A stretch of 18,291 nucleotides of DNA from the NCBI GenBank assembly GCA_002697505.1, contig NZWA01000026.1, forward strand, positions 1-18,291, written 5' to 3'. Shown here one piece after another: positions 1 to 8,394 of this stretch. The stretch is from Flavobacteriales bacterium. GTDB taxonomy: Bacteria > Bacteroidota > Bacteroidia > Flavobacteriales > BACL11. The notes beneath the pieces are model-generated. The model made no database searches and was not told the DNA's origin. It saw only the letters and a program-made list of their open reading frames with translations. The position numbers and the translations under genes are program-made. How positions within the stretch are numbered: the stretch's first letter is position 1; the number at the start of each line of letters is the position of its first letter.

Positions 1-216
1 AGATTTGATTACTATTCTTATGTTTATAGTTTTCCTACTTCTGGAAATTGGGAATCAGTTTCAGTTGACCTTACGTCAATGTACCCTTCATTTAGAGGAC
101 AAAGATTGAACTTCAGTAATTTTTCAGCTAAACAAATACAGCAAATTTCAATTTTAATTGCTAATGATAAAGAAGAAGAATTCAATTTAATTATAGACGA
201 GATTTGTATTCAATAA
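1..216 (+). CDS. CIA30-family protein, C-terminal fragment
   Basis: This is the last 71 codons of a gene that begins before the window, read in frame 1 up to a TAA stop. The visible part has the pattern of the end of a CIA30 (complex I intermediate-associated protein 30) beta-sandwich: a strand with NWESVSVDL, then the short motif FRGQ, then QIQQISILIANDKEEEFNLIIDEI, the last two strands of the fold, in which an IGF/ILI-type strand is followed by an acidic loop and an L.ID.I strand. Bacterial members are small proteins of unclear function, often annotated as NADH:ubiquinone oxidoreductase assembly-like or carbohydrate-binding-like. The family call rests only on this tail; the signal peptide and most of the domain are outside the window. 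The next gene starts 16 bases downstream, so the two may be cotranscribed. Confidence 0.65.
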   Translation, partial: RFDYYSYVYSFPTSGNWESVSVDLTSMYPSFRGQRLNFSNFSAKQIQQISILIANDKEEEFNLIIDEICIQ

Positions 217-232
217 TTTTAAAATTTAATTT

Positions 233-400
233 ATGTTTGGAATATTTAAAAAAAAATCAGAAAAAGAAAAATTGCTAGTAAAATATCAACAACTAAAAGA
301 AAAGGCATTTAAAATGTCTAAAATTAATAGGAAAGAGAGTGATAGGTTAGAAGCTGAAGCCCAAAAAATTTTAGATATCTTGGAAAAAACTAAAATCTAA
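233..400 (+). CDS. Lacal_2735-type small conserved protein
   Basis: This 55-residue protein starts MFGIFKKKSEKEKL and continues as one charged helical stretch (YQQLKEKAFKMSKINRK, then ESDRLEAEAQKILDILEK). It matches from memory the short Flavobacteria family named after Lacal_2735: an MFG(L/I)FKKKSE start, a KL..Y..L..EA..LS..NR..SD core and a final EA..I...I helix. The function of the family is unknown. There is no signal peptide or membrane segment, so it is probably cytoplasmic, perhaps a helical hairpin. The ATG lies 16 bases after the stop of the preceding gene and the stop is 9 bases before the next start, which suggests a small operon. Confidence 0.75.
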   Translation: MFGIFKKKSEKEKLLVKYQQLKEKAFKMSKINRKESDRLEAEAQKILDILEKTKI

Positions 401-409
401 TAATATACT

Positions 410-667
410 TTGAAAAATTTTAAAAATATCTTATCTAAAGATCAAATTGATAGGATTATTGAAATGGCTTGGGAAGATAGAACTCCTTTCAACGCTATTC
501 AAAAACAATTTGGTATTAATGAAAAAAATGTTAAATACATTCTTAGGTCCTCATTAAAAACAAAAACATATTTAATATGGAGGAAAAGAGTAGTTGGTAG
601 AAAAACAAAACATTCACAGACAAGCAATTGTAATAGATTTAAATCTAAGAATCAAACTAATCATTAA
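410..667 (+). CDS. TIGR03643/DUF2805-family protein (TTG start)
   Basis: This 85-residue basic protein resembles the TIGR03643 (DUF2805) family. The diagnostic stretch is DQIDRIIEMAWEDRTPF (about residues 11-27), then I..QFGI.E..V (helix-turn-helix-like, residues 30-42), then LIWRKRVVGRKTKH (residues 55-68). Function is unknown; the helix-turn-helix look and the basic tail hint at nucleic-acid binding. Homologues often sit near photolyase/cryptochrome genes, and here a photolyase-type gene lies about 6 kb away beyond an efflux operon. The start is taken as TTG at 410 because family homology begins before the only nearby ATG (464, within the EMAWED motif). Start uncertain, family fairly sure. 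Confidence 0.75.
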   Translation: MKNFKNILSKDQIDRIIEMAWEDRTPFNAIQKQFGINEKNVKYILRSSLKTKTYLIWRKRVVGRKTKHSQTSNCNRFKSKNQTNH

Positions 668-692
668 TTTTTATATATTGCGAAAAAAAAAC

Positions 693-1127
693 ATGAAATA
701 CTTACCAATTTTTATCTCCTTATTATTTTTTAGTTGTACATCAGTTCACAAAACTGTTAAGCAACCAATGTCACATGTAGAATTAAACAGAAGCGATTTT
801 GATTTAACTGAGCAAGAAACAGCTGAAGCAACTTCAGTTAAAATCTTAAATATTGATTTTGCTAGATTATTTACAAATAAAACTGGTTTTGTTGATGAAA
901 TGAATAACGGTGTCATTAGTGCAACTAGTATACCTGTTGTTGGTCAATACCTTGCGGATCGTACTACAAGCTATGCATTTTACAATCTAATGGATAATAA
1001 TCCTGGAACAGATTTTATTTTTTATCCACAAACTGAAAAGAAAGTAATATGTCCAGTTTTAGGTATTTGTTTAATTAATTCAATTACGACAGTTAGAGTT
1101 ACTTCAAGATTGGGGACATTTAAGTAG
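693..1127 (+). CDS. small outer-membrane lipoprotein, unknown function
   Basis: This 144-residue protein begins MKYLPIFISLLFFSCTS, a type II signal peptide with a lipobox ending at Cys15, so the mature protein is lipid-anchored in the envelope. The open frame extends upstream to an ATG at 594, but that stretch overlaps the preceding gene and would bury the signal peptide, so 693 is preferred. The mature part has a short polar linker, then VELNRSDFDLTEQETAEATSV, an alpha/beta-looking centre containing YAFYNLMDNNPGTDFIFYPQ, and a last strand ITTVRVTSRLG. The order (entry strand, helix, A.YN.....PG.D.I.YP, amphipathic end strand) recalls several small Bacteroidota lipoprotein families with BON/TRL-like folds, but no named family is assigned. 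It precedes the efflux operon by 119 bases. Confidence 0.7.
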   Translation: MKYLPIFISLLFFSCTSVHKTVKQPMSHVELNRSDFDLTEQETAEATSVKILNIDFARLFTNKTGFVDEMNNGVISATSIPVVGQYLADRTTSYAFYNLMDNNPGTDFIFYPQTEKKVICPVLGICLINSITTVRVTSRLGTFK

Positions 1128-1146
1128 TAGATATTTTCTTTATTTG

Positions 1147-1168
1147 AATATTTAAACAAATATTTTTT
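1147..1168 (+). terminator. possible weak terminator after the lipoprotein gene
   Basis: A 7-bp inverted repeat, AATATTT (1147-1153) and AAATATT (1158-1164), with a 4-base loop is followed by a run of T (1163-1168). The stem is all A/T, so it would be weak. It lies 20 bases after the lipoprotein stop and before the promoter of the efflux operon, the expected place for a terminator. Confidence 0.3.
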
Positions 1169-1190
1169 CATTATTTGTTTTTTTCTTTAG

Positions 1191-1221
1191 TTGTTTAACT
1201 AGATCAAATACACTATTTTTG
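1191..1221 (+). promoter_or_regulatory. Bacteroidota-type promoter of the RND efflux operon
   Basis: A TTG at 1191-1193 and TATTTTTG at 1214-1221 are separated by 20 bases. This matches the Bacteroidota housekeeping promoter (-33 TTG, -7 TAnnTTTG, spacer 19-21). Transcription would start near 1228, giving a leader of about 20 bases to the ATG at 1247. Confidence 0.65.
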
Positions 1222-1246
1222 CAATTCATATTTAATCAAATATTTT

Positions 1247-2347
1247 ATGAAAGATTATACAAGAATTGTTATACGATTTTCATTTATTTTTTTATTCACT
1301 TTTTTGTTTGTTAAATTAATTTCTAGTTTTAAACAAGAAAGTTCTATAAATAAACTAACAAAGTCTATTAAGCTAGTCAATCAAAAAATCGTAGCTTTAG
1401 AAGATAATGAAATGCGTGTTCCTGTATATGGAAAGTTGCAATCAGTGAATCAAAACAATATTGTTTGTGAAGTTAATGGGATTTTTATTGGAAATAATTT
1501 TAAAAGTGGTATAAGTTTTTTGAAGGGAGATACACTTGGTTATGTTAATTATGATGAGTTTAAAAACAATTTAAATAGTCAAAAAAGTATTTTACTAAAT
1601 CAAGTGTCAAAATTGGTATCTGAAATTAAATTTGATTATCCTGATGATTATTCTAAATGGTATAATTTTATGAAAAAAATTAACTTTAAGTCAAATTTGC
1701 CTGATATACCAACAATTAGTAATGAAAAATTAAAAAACTTCTTAACAGGCAAAAATTTTTACTCATCATATTTTACAGTTAAATCAATAGAAGATAGGAT
1801 ATCAAAACATGTTTTCATAGCTAATTTTGATGGAGTTTTAAGTAGTGTAAGTATCAAAAGTGGTACTGCAGTAGTGTTTGGACAAAAAATAGGTGTTTTT
1901 TATCAGCCTAAATATTTGGAATTTGAATCAAGTGTAAGTTTAGAAAATGCATTATTGATTAAACCTAAAATGAAAGTTTTTATCAAATCAGATGAGTTGG
2001 TTGATAATGATTTTGGGTATGTTTCTAGGGTTAATAAAACTTTAAATTCTAACTCTCAAGACATGAGTGTTTTCATAGAGGTTGATGGAGATAAATTTTT
2101 TAATGGAATGTTTGTCGATGGCTATATTATAATTGGATCTATTGAGAATTCCATGTTAATTGATCGAAGTTTATTAGTTGGCAGCCATCTATATTTAATA
2201 GTAGATGATAAATTAGTTAAAAAGAAAGTCGAAATTCTGCAAATTATTGAAAACAATGCTATTATAAAGGGTTTAAAAAATAACGATGTAATGCTTGCAG
2301 AGTCAGTCAAAGATTCTTATGAAGGTATGCCTGTAAGAATAAAATAA
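1247..2347 (+). CDS. RND efflux periplasmic adaptor (membrane fusion protein)
   Basis: This 366-residue protein is the periplasmic adaptor of a tripartite efflux pump, linking the RND pump encoded next to the TolC-like channel. It has one N-terminal membrane anchor (residues about 8-26, rich in F, I and L) and no lipobox Cys. After a coiled lead-in come a first lipoyl/barrel half (VYGKLQSVNQNNIVCEVNG, residues about 60-80), a short helical hairpin with SKLVSEIKFDYPDDYSKWYNF (about residues 124-144), the second lipoyl half (FIANFDGVLSSVSIKSGTAV, about 190-210) and beta-barrel and membrane-proximal strands to the end. The IKFDYP..Y.KW hairpin is a hallmark of a Flavobacteria adaptor subgroup. 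The C-terminal KGLKNNDVMLAESVK matches the typical GL..GD.V.... strand. The next gene begins 2 bases after the stop. Substrate unknown. Confidence 0.9.
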   Translation: MKDYTRIVIRFSFIFLFTFLFVKLISSFKQESSINKLTKSIKLVNQKIVALEDNEMRVPVYGKLQSVNQNNIVCEVNGIFIGNNFKSGISFLKGDTLGYVNYDEFKNNLNSQKSILLNQVSKLVSEIKFDYPDDYSKWYNFMKKINFKSNLPDIPTISNEKLKNFLTGKNFYSSYFTVKSIEDRISKHVFIANFDGVLSSVSIKSGTAVVFGQKIGVFYQPKYLEFESSVSLENALLIKPKMKVFIKSDELVDNDFGYVSRVNKTLNSNSQDMSVFIEVDGDKFFNGMFVDGYIIIGSIENSMLIDRSLLVGSHLYLIVDDKLVKKKVEILQIIENNAIIKGLKNNDVMLAESVKDSYEGMPVRIK

Positions 2348-2349
2348 TA

Positions 2350-5300
2350 ATGAAAAGTTTCATTAAATATTTCATAAAGTATCCTGTTGCAGCTAATGTA
2401 ATAATGCTTCTTATTATTGTTTTTGGATGTATGGGTTTATTTAATTTAAGAAAAACTTTTTTTCCAGAAAGAACATCAAAGATTATAACTATTCAAACAG
2501 TAAATCCTGGTGCATCACCTTTGGAAATGGAGCAAATGGTGACTCTTAAAATTGAAGATAATATTGATGGTATAACTGGAGTGAAAAGAGTAACGTCTAA
2601 GTCTACAGAAAACACAAGTAATGTAATTGTAGAAATAGAAAATAATGCAGATAATCAGGTTGTATTGCAAGATATTAAAAACTCTGTTGATAGAATTAAT
2701 TCATTTCCAGCTAATATGGAATCTCCTTCAATAAATTTAATGGAGAATTTAAATCCTGCTATTTCATTTGCAATTAGTGGAGATGTAAGTTTACTACAAT
2801 TAAAAAATACTTCTGAAAAGATTGAGGATGATTTAAAAGAAATGAATGGAATATCCAAAGTTAGTCTTTCTGGTTTTGTAAATAGAGAAATTGAGATAAG
2901 TGTTAGAGATAATGACGTAAAAAAATATAATATTACTTTAAATGAAATTAATAATGCTATAAAGTCAGAAAATATTGATATTACTGCAGGAAAAATTAAA
3001 ACTAGTTCTGAAAATTTTCAGATTAGAAGTAACAATAAAAGATATTCATCTTTAGAAATAGCAGAAATAGTTATTAAAAATGATAATAATAAAATAGTTA
3101 GAATTAAGGACGTAGCTGATGTTAAAATTATTTGGCAAGATATTCCCAATAAAAAATTCTTCAATGATACTTCTTGTGTAGTTATAAAAGTTTTTAATAC
3201 TAACAGTGAAGATATCAGTATAGTTGCTAGCTTAACTAGAGAGTATATTGATAGTTTTAATATGATGAGTCCTGATGTTAAAGCAAGTATTATTCAAGAT
3301 GATTCTGTAATTATTGAGCAAAGAATTTCTCTATTAACTAAAAATGGAATTATTGGATTTATTTTAGTCATGATCATTTTGACTTTGTTTTTACATCCAA
3401 GTTTAGCTGGATGGGTAGCTGTTGCAATACCAATATCATTTGCTGGTATGTTTATATTAGCATCTTTCTATGGTATAACGTTAAATGTTATATCCTTGTT
3501 TGGTATGATCATTGTAATTGGTATATTAGTTGATGATGGAATTGTAATTGCTGAAAATATATATCAAAGATTTGAGAAAGGTGAAGGTCCATTTAAAGCT
3601 GCTATAAATGGTACATTAGAAGTTTTACCTGCTGTAACTTCAGCTATACTTACAACTATAGTTGCTTTTTCATTATTTTTTATGCTTGATGGAATGCTGG
3701 GTGATTTTTTCCCTGAAATGGGTTTTGTTGTTATAGGTACATTACTTTTTTCATTAATTGAAGGGATAATTATATTGCCATCGCATATAGCACACTCCAG
3801 GGCACTTAAAGGTCAAAAGCCAAATAAATATGTTGAAGTAACAATTAATAAGACCACATTATTTTTAGATAATCTTAAAAATAAATATTATTTACCGTTT
3901 TTAAAGTATAGTATCAAAAATCCTGTTACAGTTATTCTAGTGTTTATAAGTTCACTAGTTATTACAATTAGCGCTTTAAGTGCTGGATTAATAAAATCAA
4001 CTGTTTTTCCAAATATTGAAGGAGATAATATTTTAATAAATTTAAAATTTCAAGCAGGATCAAGTGAAGAAAAGACAAAAAAATGGGTTAATATTATTGA
4101 AAAAAAAATAATCGATAAAAATAAAGAGATTAGTAGCAAATACAACAAAGGTATATCACTTATTAAAGATATTGAAAAGACTATTGGAAATATTCAAGCA
4201 GCTGATCAATGGACACCATCAACTTCACAAAGTACTGAAAAAGGATCATTGAATATAATTATAGTACCATCTGAAGAAAGATCCATCGGAACATCTGAAA
4301 TAGCAAATTATTTTAAAGAGGCTGTTGGTGAAATACCAACTTCAGAATCACTTACTTTTGATATTGCATCACCATTTGGAAAAGCAATTAGTATTGCTCT
4401 TTTTTCTGATGATAATGATGAATTGTTTGATGCAATTAATATATTAAAACAATATATGCAGAATTTAAATGTATTGAAAAATATTGTTAGTAGTGATCAG
4501 AAGGGATTAAAGGAAATTAAGTTAACACTTAAATCAAAAGCTTATCAGCTAAATTTATCGTCTTTAGAAATATTAAGTAAGATTAGAAGTAGTTTTTATG
4601 GATTTGAATCTCAGAGACTACAATTAGGAACTGATGAAGTTAAACTATGGATTAGATATGATAATCGTGATAGAAATTCCATTTATGATTTAGAAAATAT
4701 GAGAATTATTCACCTTGATAAAAGTTACAGACTTGGAGATTTAGTTAATTTGAATATTGAAAGAGATTTAATAAGTATAGATCATTTAAATGGTAAGAGA
4801 TCAGTTCAAATCGATGCAGATTTATTAAATCCAAAGATTGATAATCCAATTTCTATAACAGGCAATATTGAAGAGTTTATTTTTTCTGAAATTAAAACTG
4901 TTTATCCCTCAATCAAACACTCTGTTGAAGGTCAAATTAGATCCCAACAGGAAACAGGTGGTTCTGTTAAAAAATCAGGCCCTATAGTTTTAATTTTAAT
5001 GTTGACAATTATTTTATTTACCTTTAGAAGTATATTACAAACGTTTGCAGTATTTACATTAATACCATTTGGTTTTATTGGAGTAGGATGGGGACACTTT
5101 ATTCATGATTTTCAGCTTTCTATGTTTTCCTGGTTTGGAATGATTGCTTTAATTGGAATACTTGTTAATGATGCTCTTGTTTTTATTAGTAAATTTAATA
5201 AAAATTTAAAGTCTGGAGTAAAGTTTGAAGATGCACTGATTGAAACTGGATCATCAAGATTTCGTCCAATTATTTTAACTTCATTAACTACCATTGTAGG

Positions 5301-5535
5301 ATTGGCACCATTAATATTTGAAAAGGAATTACAAGCTCAATTTTTGATTCCTATGGCTATTGCTATTGCATATGGTCTAGTTTTAGCAACTTTTTTAACT
5401 CTTATTTTTCTTCCAGCACAATTAAAAATTATAAATAAAATTCGTTTTTATAGAGAATGGATTTTTACTGGAAATAAGTTAAATAATGAACAAAGAGAGC
5501 CTGCTGTTAAAGAAATAAAATATGAAACTATTTAG
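2350..5535 (+). CDS. RND-family efflux transporter, inner-membrane pump
   Basis: This 1061-residue protein has the full length and order of an HAE-1/AcrB-like RND transporter: TM1 (about residues 11-30), porter subdomains beginning with FFPERTSKIITIQTVNPGAS, TM2-6 from about residue 332, a linker, TM7 near 525, a second porter half and TM8-12 near the C terminus. The proton-relay acidic pair Asp395-Asp396 lies in TM4 (IGILVDDGIVIAEN). In the TM10 repeat the AcrB Lys940 position reads Asn (IGILVNDALVF), as is common in this subgroup. The typical RFRPIILTSLTTIVGLAP signature of the TM10-11 loop is present. It uses the proton gradient to expel small molecules; the substrate cannot be read from sequence. 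Its end overlaps the frame of the next gene by 14 bases if the first ATG of that gene is used. Encoded between adaptor and channel, the standard operon order. Confidence 0.95.
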   Translation: MKSFIKYFIKYPVAANVIMLLIIVFGCMGLFNLRKTFFPERTSKIITIQTVNPGASPLEMEQMVTLKIEDNIDGITGVKRVTSKSTENTSNVIVEIENNADNQVVLQDIKNSVDRINSFPANMESPSINLMENLNPAISFAISGDVSLLQLKNTSEKIEDDLKEMNGISKVSLSGFVNREIEISVRDNDVKKYNITLNEINNAIKSENIDITAGKIKTSSENFQIRSNNKRYSSLEIAEIVIKNDNNKIVRIKDVADVKIIWQDIPNKKFFNDTSCVVIKVFNTNSEDISIVASLTREYIDSFNMMSPDVKASIIQDDSVIIEQRISLLTKNGIIGFILVMIILTLFLHPSLAGWVAVAIPISFAGMFILASFYGITLNVISLFGMIIVIGILVDDGIVIAENIYQRFEKGEGPFKAAINGTLEVLPAVTSAILTTIVAFSLFFMLDGMLGDFFPEMGFVVIGTLLFSLIEGIIILPSHIAHSRALKGQKPNKYVEVTINKTTLFLDNLKNKYYLPFLKYSIKNPVTVILVFISSLVITISALSAGLIKSTVFPNIEGDNILINLKFQAGSSEEKTKKWVNIIEKKIIDKNKEISSKYNKGISLIKDIEKTIGNIQAADQWTPSTSQSTEKGSLNIIIVPSEERSIGTSEIANYFKEAVGEIPTSESLTFDIASPFGKAISIALFSDDNDELFDAINILKQYMQNLNVLKNIVSSDQKGLKEIKLTLKSKAYQLNLSSLEILSKIRSSFYGFESQRLQLGTDEVKLWIRYDNRDRNSIYDLENMRIIHLDKSYRLGDLVNLNIERDLISIDHLNGKRSVQIDADLLNPKIDNPISITGNIEEFIFSEIKTVYPSIKHSVEGQIRSQQETGGSVKKSGPIVLILMLTIILFTFRSILQTFAVFTLIPFGFIGVGWGHFIHDFQLSMFSWFGMIALIGILVNDALVFISKFNKNLKSGVKFEDALIETGSSRFRPIILTSLTTIVGLAPLIFEKELQAQFLIPMAIAIAYGLVLATFLTLIFLPAQLKIINKIRFYREWIFTGNKLNNEQREPAVKEIKYETI

Positions 5536-6847
5536 TGTTATGAAATATTATCTTTTTTTAGTTTTCTTATTTCCTCTATCTATTTATTGTCAAGATATTT
5601 TAAACTTAAATACTGCATTAGAAATAGCACTAAAAGAAAATATTGATATCAAGATTAAAATAAACAAAGAAAAGCAAGCTAAAAATTTAAATAACATTGG
5701 TTCTTCGGGTCTATTGCCTAAAATAAATATTAATGCCGCCGCCGGAGCTAACAGAGGTGAAAGTAGTTTAGAATTTGCAACAGATGATTTTCCATCAATT
5801 AGTGATGTTGAATCTGAATCATCAAATATAAATTCTGGAGTTGAGGTACAATACAATATTTTTAATGGATTAGCATCAATTTATAATTATCAGACGAATA
5901 AGAAACTAAATGAACTCCAAACGTTAGAAACTAAAATTGAGATAGAAAATGTGATTTTGAAATTATCAAAAGAGTTTTATGATGTTTTTTATCTGCAGGA
6001 ACAAAAAGATATATTACAAGAACTAATATCAATTTCATCTAAAAGATTTGAAAAAATAAAAATACAACATGAATTTGGAAATGTGTCAAAACTTGACTTA
6101 TTGGATGCGGAACTAGATCTTTACAATGATAGTATTGATTTTAAAAGATTAATAGTTCAATTAAATAGTTCTAAAGGCTCGCTAAATCAGACATTAAACA
6201 GAGATATTAGTTTAGATTTTTTAGTTGAAGTTGATGAAATATTTTTTAGAGAAATTAAAATTAACGATTTACTAGTAAAAGTTAAACAAAACAAATTAGT
6301 GTTAGCACAAATGTACAGGCTAGAAATTGCTAAAAAAAGTAAAAAAATTAATACTAGTTCTTTTTTTCCTAAAGTAGGAGTAAGTGCTCAGTATGGATAT
6401 ACTCACAATGAAAGTAACACCAGTTTAATACTAAATCAATCTAACCTTGGATTTACTGGAAATTTAAATTTCACATGGCCAATTTTTGATGGTTTTTCAA
6501 AAAGAAAGGCTTTTCAAAATGCAAAAATTGAAGTTGAAAATAATAAGTTAAGATTAGAGGCAGTACAACAAGAAGTTATAAAAGAACTTTATAATTTATA
6601 TTACAAATACAAGAATAACCTTGAGCTAATAGATATTGAAGAGAAAAATGTAAATACTGCAAAAAAATATTTTGATAGGGCAAGTAATCAGTATTTTGAA
6701 GGCTTTATCGATCGTAATGAATTTAGATTAGCCCAATTAGAATTTTCAAAGACTAAAACTAAATTAAATCAAACTATTTTTGATACAAAAATACTAGAGC
6801 TAAATTTATTTTGTTTGTCAGGAGATATAATAGAAGTAATTAAGTAA
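5522..6847 (+). CDS. TolC-family outer-membrane efflux channel
   Basis: This is the outer-membrane channel of the tripartite pump. The protein (441 residues from the first ATG) has a signal peptide (MKYYLFLVFLFPLSIYCQ) and two repeated OEP halves, each with long coiled-coil helices and short membrane strands. In half one LNTALEIALKENIDIKI is followed by SSGLLPKININAAAGAN and VEVQYNIFNGLASIYNYQ. Half two has SSFFPKVGVSAQYGYTHNE and FTWPIFDGFSKRKAFQNAK. The paired P.(I/V).......(G/A) strand and (Y/W).(I/L)F(N/D)G motifs are typical of the family. The second ATG at 5540 gives a cleaner signal peptide and removes the 14-base overlap with the pump gene, so 5540 is an equally good start. The TAA stop (6845-6847) directly touches the stop of the convergent gene on the other strand. 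Confidence 0.92.
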   Translation: MKLFSVMKYYLFLVFLFPLSIYCQDILNLNTALEIALKENIDIKIKINKEKQAKNLNNIGSSGLLPKININAAAGANRGESSLEFATDDFPSISDVESESSNINSGVEVQYNIFNGLASIYNYQTNKKLNELQTLETKIEIENVILKLSKEFYDVFYLQEQKDILQELISISSKRFEKIKIQHEFGNVSKLDLLDAELDLYNDSIDFKRLIVQLNSSKGSLNQTLNRDISLDFLVEVDEIFFREIKINDLLVKVKQNKLVLAQMYRLEIAKKSKKINTSSFFPKVGVSAQYGYTHNESNTSLILNQSNLGFTGNLNFTWPIFDGFSKRKAFQNAKIEVENNKLRLEAVQQEVIKELYNLYYKYKNNLELIDIEEKNVNTAKKYFDRASNQYFEGFIDRNEFRLAQLEFSKTKTKLNQTIFDTKILELNLFCLSGDIIEVIK

Positions 6848-7921
6848 TTAGTAAGCCAATTTATTTAGTACGTAGTTCCAGTGCTTAAAAAATGATGAGA
6901 AACTATGTTCAGGCTTTAAAATCCAATCTCTATTATCTTTTGTACCTATGTAGTTATAGTTTAATGGATGTTCTTTAAAGTATACATCGGAACCTTTTAT
7001 TGGTAAATCGGAAAATTCTCCAACGAATATTTTTATATTTTTAATGTTCTTAGATAAATCAAGCATAAATTTCATTGAATTGTCTCCTATAGGATATTTG
7101 TTAAAAATACTTGGCTCAATTAATAAAATTCTATTTGCATCCAATTCTTGACGCCATTTCGTGTCTAAATTGTAATAATTATAAATACAAATAGGTTTTT
7201 CATTTTGATTTGTAAATATATCAGACTTTGGATAATTTACTTTTAGATTAAAGTTTGCTTCTTCATCAAAAATCCCTTCACATTTATAGTTAATTAGTTC
7301 ATCGTAGCTTTTATCTAAGATTGTATTTTTTTGATTACTATTTGTAAATCTATTAATATTTTCTTGGTTAGCGTAATATTTTTTGCTACTGTTGGAGCCA
7401 CATACCCACTGCCAGCTTAGTGCATTAGATCCCCAATCTGCATCCAAAAGATGGTAATACATCCATTTAGCTGGTTTTTTCCAATGATATTTTCCAATGT
7501 TAGTTACTAGGCTTGCAACATACATTCTTAAATGATTGTGCATGTATCCAGTGTTATATAATAACTTTATTGAATTGTCAATTGCATTTATTCCGGTATC
7601 AAAATCATTGACTTTTTTAGGTATACCAATATTCTTATAATCTTTTTGTTTCGTTCTTAAATCCTCATTTATATTTTTATCAATCCATGTCATTTGCCAA
7701 AATTCTCTCCATACTAATTCTTGAACAAATTTTTGCATTGATTTTAAGGAATAGCCTTTTTTAAGTAAAAAATCAAATACAGATTTTGTTGATATTATCC
7801 CTCTTGAAATATAAGGGGATAATTTAGTGACAGATCCATTAATAAAATTTCTATCTTTTGCATATCTTATGGGATTAATTGTATCAAGTTTATTAATAAT
7901 TTCATTGTAATTTGTTGTCAT
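6848..7921 (-). CDS. photolyase/cryptochrome-type FAD-binding protein without N-terminal antenna domain
   Basis: This 357-residue protein contains the helical FAD-binding part of the photolyase/cryptochrome family, starting almost at its N terminus. Visible motifs are LSPYISRGIIS (34-44), QELVWREFWQ (67-76), NTGYMHNHLRM (123-133) and LLDADWGSNALSWQWVCGSN (158-177), equal to the family's SR..., ELxWR(D/E)F, HNxxRM and DxxxAS/GNxxxWQW blocks that hold the FAD. The usual N-terminal alpha/beta antenna domain (about 130 residues) is absent. Instead about 115 residues follow the FAD part (243-357) with alpha/beta-like segments: NRILLIEPSIF, IKIFVGEF and VYFKEHP. The role may be light-driven DNA repair or blue-light sensing; which one cannot be told. 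It is the last gene of the blh operon, overlaps the flavin-reductase gene by 4 bases (ATGA), and its stop abuts the stop of the convergent TolC gene. Confidence 0.85.
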   Translation of the reverse strand: MTTNYNEIINKLDTINPIRYAKDRNFINGSVTKLSPYISRGIISTKSVFDFLLKKGYSLKSMQKFVQELVWREFWQMTWIDKNINEDLRTKQKDYKNIGIPKKVNDFDTGINAIDNSIKLLYNTGYMHNHLRMYVASLVTNIGKYHWKKPAKWMYYHLLDADWGSNALSWQWVCGSNSSKKYYANQENINRFTNSNQKNTILDKSYDELINYKCEGIFDEEANFNLKVNYPKSDIFTNQNEKPICIYNYYNLDTKWRQELDANRILLIEPSIFNKYPIGDNSMKFMLDLSKNIKNIKIFVGEFSDLPIKGSDVYFKEHPLNYNYIGTKDNRDWILKPEHSFSSFFKHWNYVLNKLAY

Positions 7922-8394
7922 AATATAATTTTATTACTGATTAAATCGCTGAAATGCAAGAACCTGTTGTCAAAATTTTTAAAACTTTTCATTTGAAAAA
8001 CAAACATACAGTGATCCTGCATTTCATAAACTTTTTTTGGATTATATAACTCAATTACAAAACACGTTTTTTTTAATACAGGATAATTTTTCCAATTTGA
8101 TAATAAGTCATTTTTTGATAAGTATTTTAGTTTGTCAATTTTTTTTCCTGACTTTTTACCCAAATGTGCAACAATATTTATATTATCAATACTCAAACAT
8201 TGGAGTATAAAAGAAGTGCTTTTTTTATTCAAGTTTTGATAAGTTAAAGTATTATAGTCAATTGAAATCATGTATAATTTTGGATCCATATTAACTACTG
8301 AAACATATGTACATATGTTCATGTTGATTTCTTTTTTGTTGTATGTTGCTAAGCTGTAAATATTTAAATTAGTCCTATTCCAAGGTCTTTTCAT
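7918..8394 (-). CDS. flavin reductase-like (FMN-binding split-barrel) protein
   Basis: This 158-residue protein has the look of a flavin reductase-like split barrel: RPWNRTNLNIYSLATYN..EINMNICTYVSVVNMDPKLYMISIDY (residues 3-46) gives the first strands, where the N.CTYVS..NM.P pattern fits the flavin-phosphate site of the family. LGKKSGKKIDKL (about 78-89) and the acidic strands near the C terminus (residues 126-140) follow. Members reduce FMN/FAD with NAD(P)H or bind flavin or haem without turnover. Sitting between an unknown gene (20-base overlap upstream) and a photolyase-type gene (4-base ATGA overlap downstream), it could supply reduced flavin for the FAD protein; that is inference from context. 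No signal peptide, so cytoplasmic. It is on the short side for the family but complete. Confidence 0.75.
   Translation of the reverse strand: MKRPWNRTNLNIYSLATYNKKEINMNICTYVSVVNMDPKLYMISIDYNTLTYQNLNKKSTSFILQCLSIDNINIVAHLGKKSGKKIDKLKYLSKNDLLSNWKNYPVLKKTCFVIELYNPKKVYEMQDHCMFVFQMKSFKNFDNRFLHFSDLISNKIIL

Noticed and set aside
594..692. Upstream extension of the lipoprotein gene to the ATG at 594
   Set aside because: It overlaps the TIGR03643-type gene and would place 33 residues ahead of a clear lipoprotein signal peptide.
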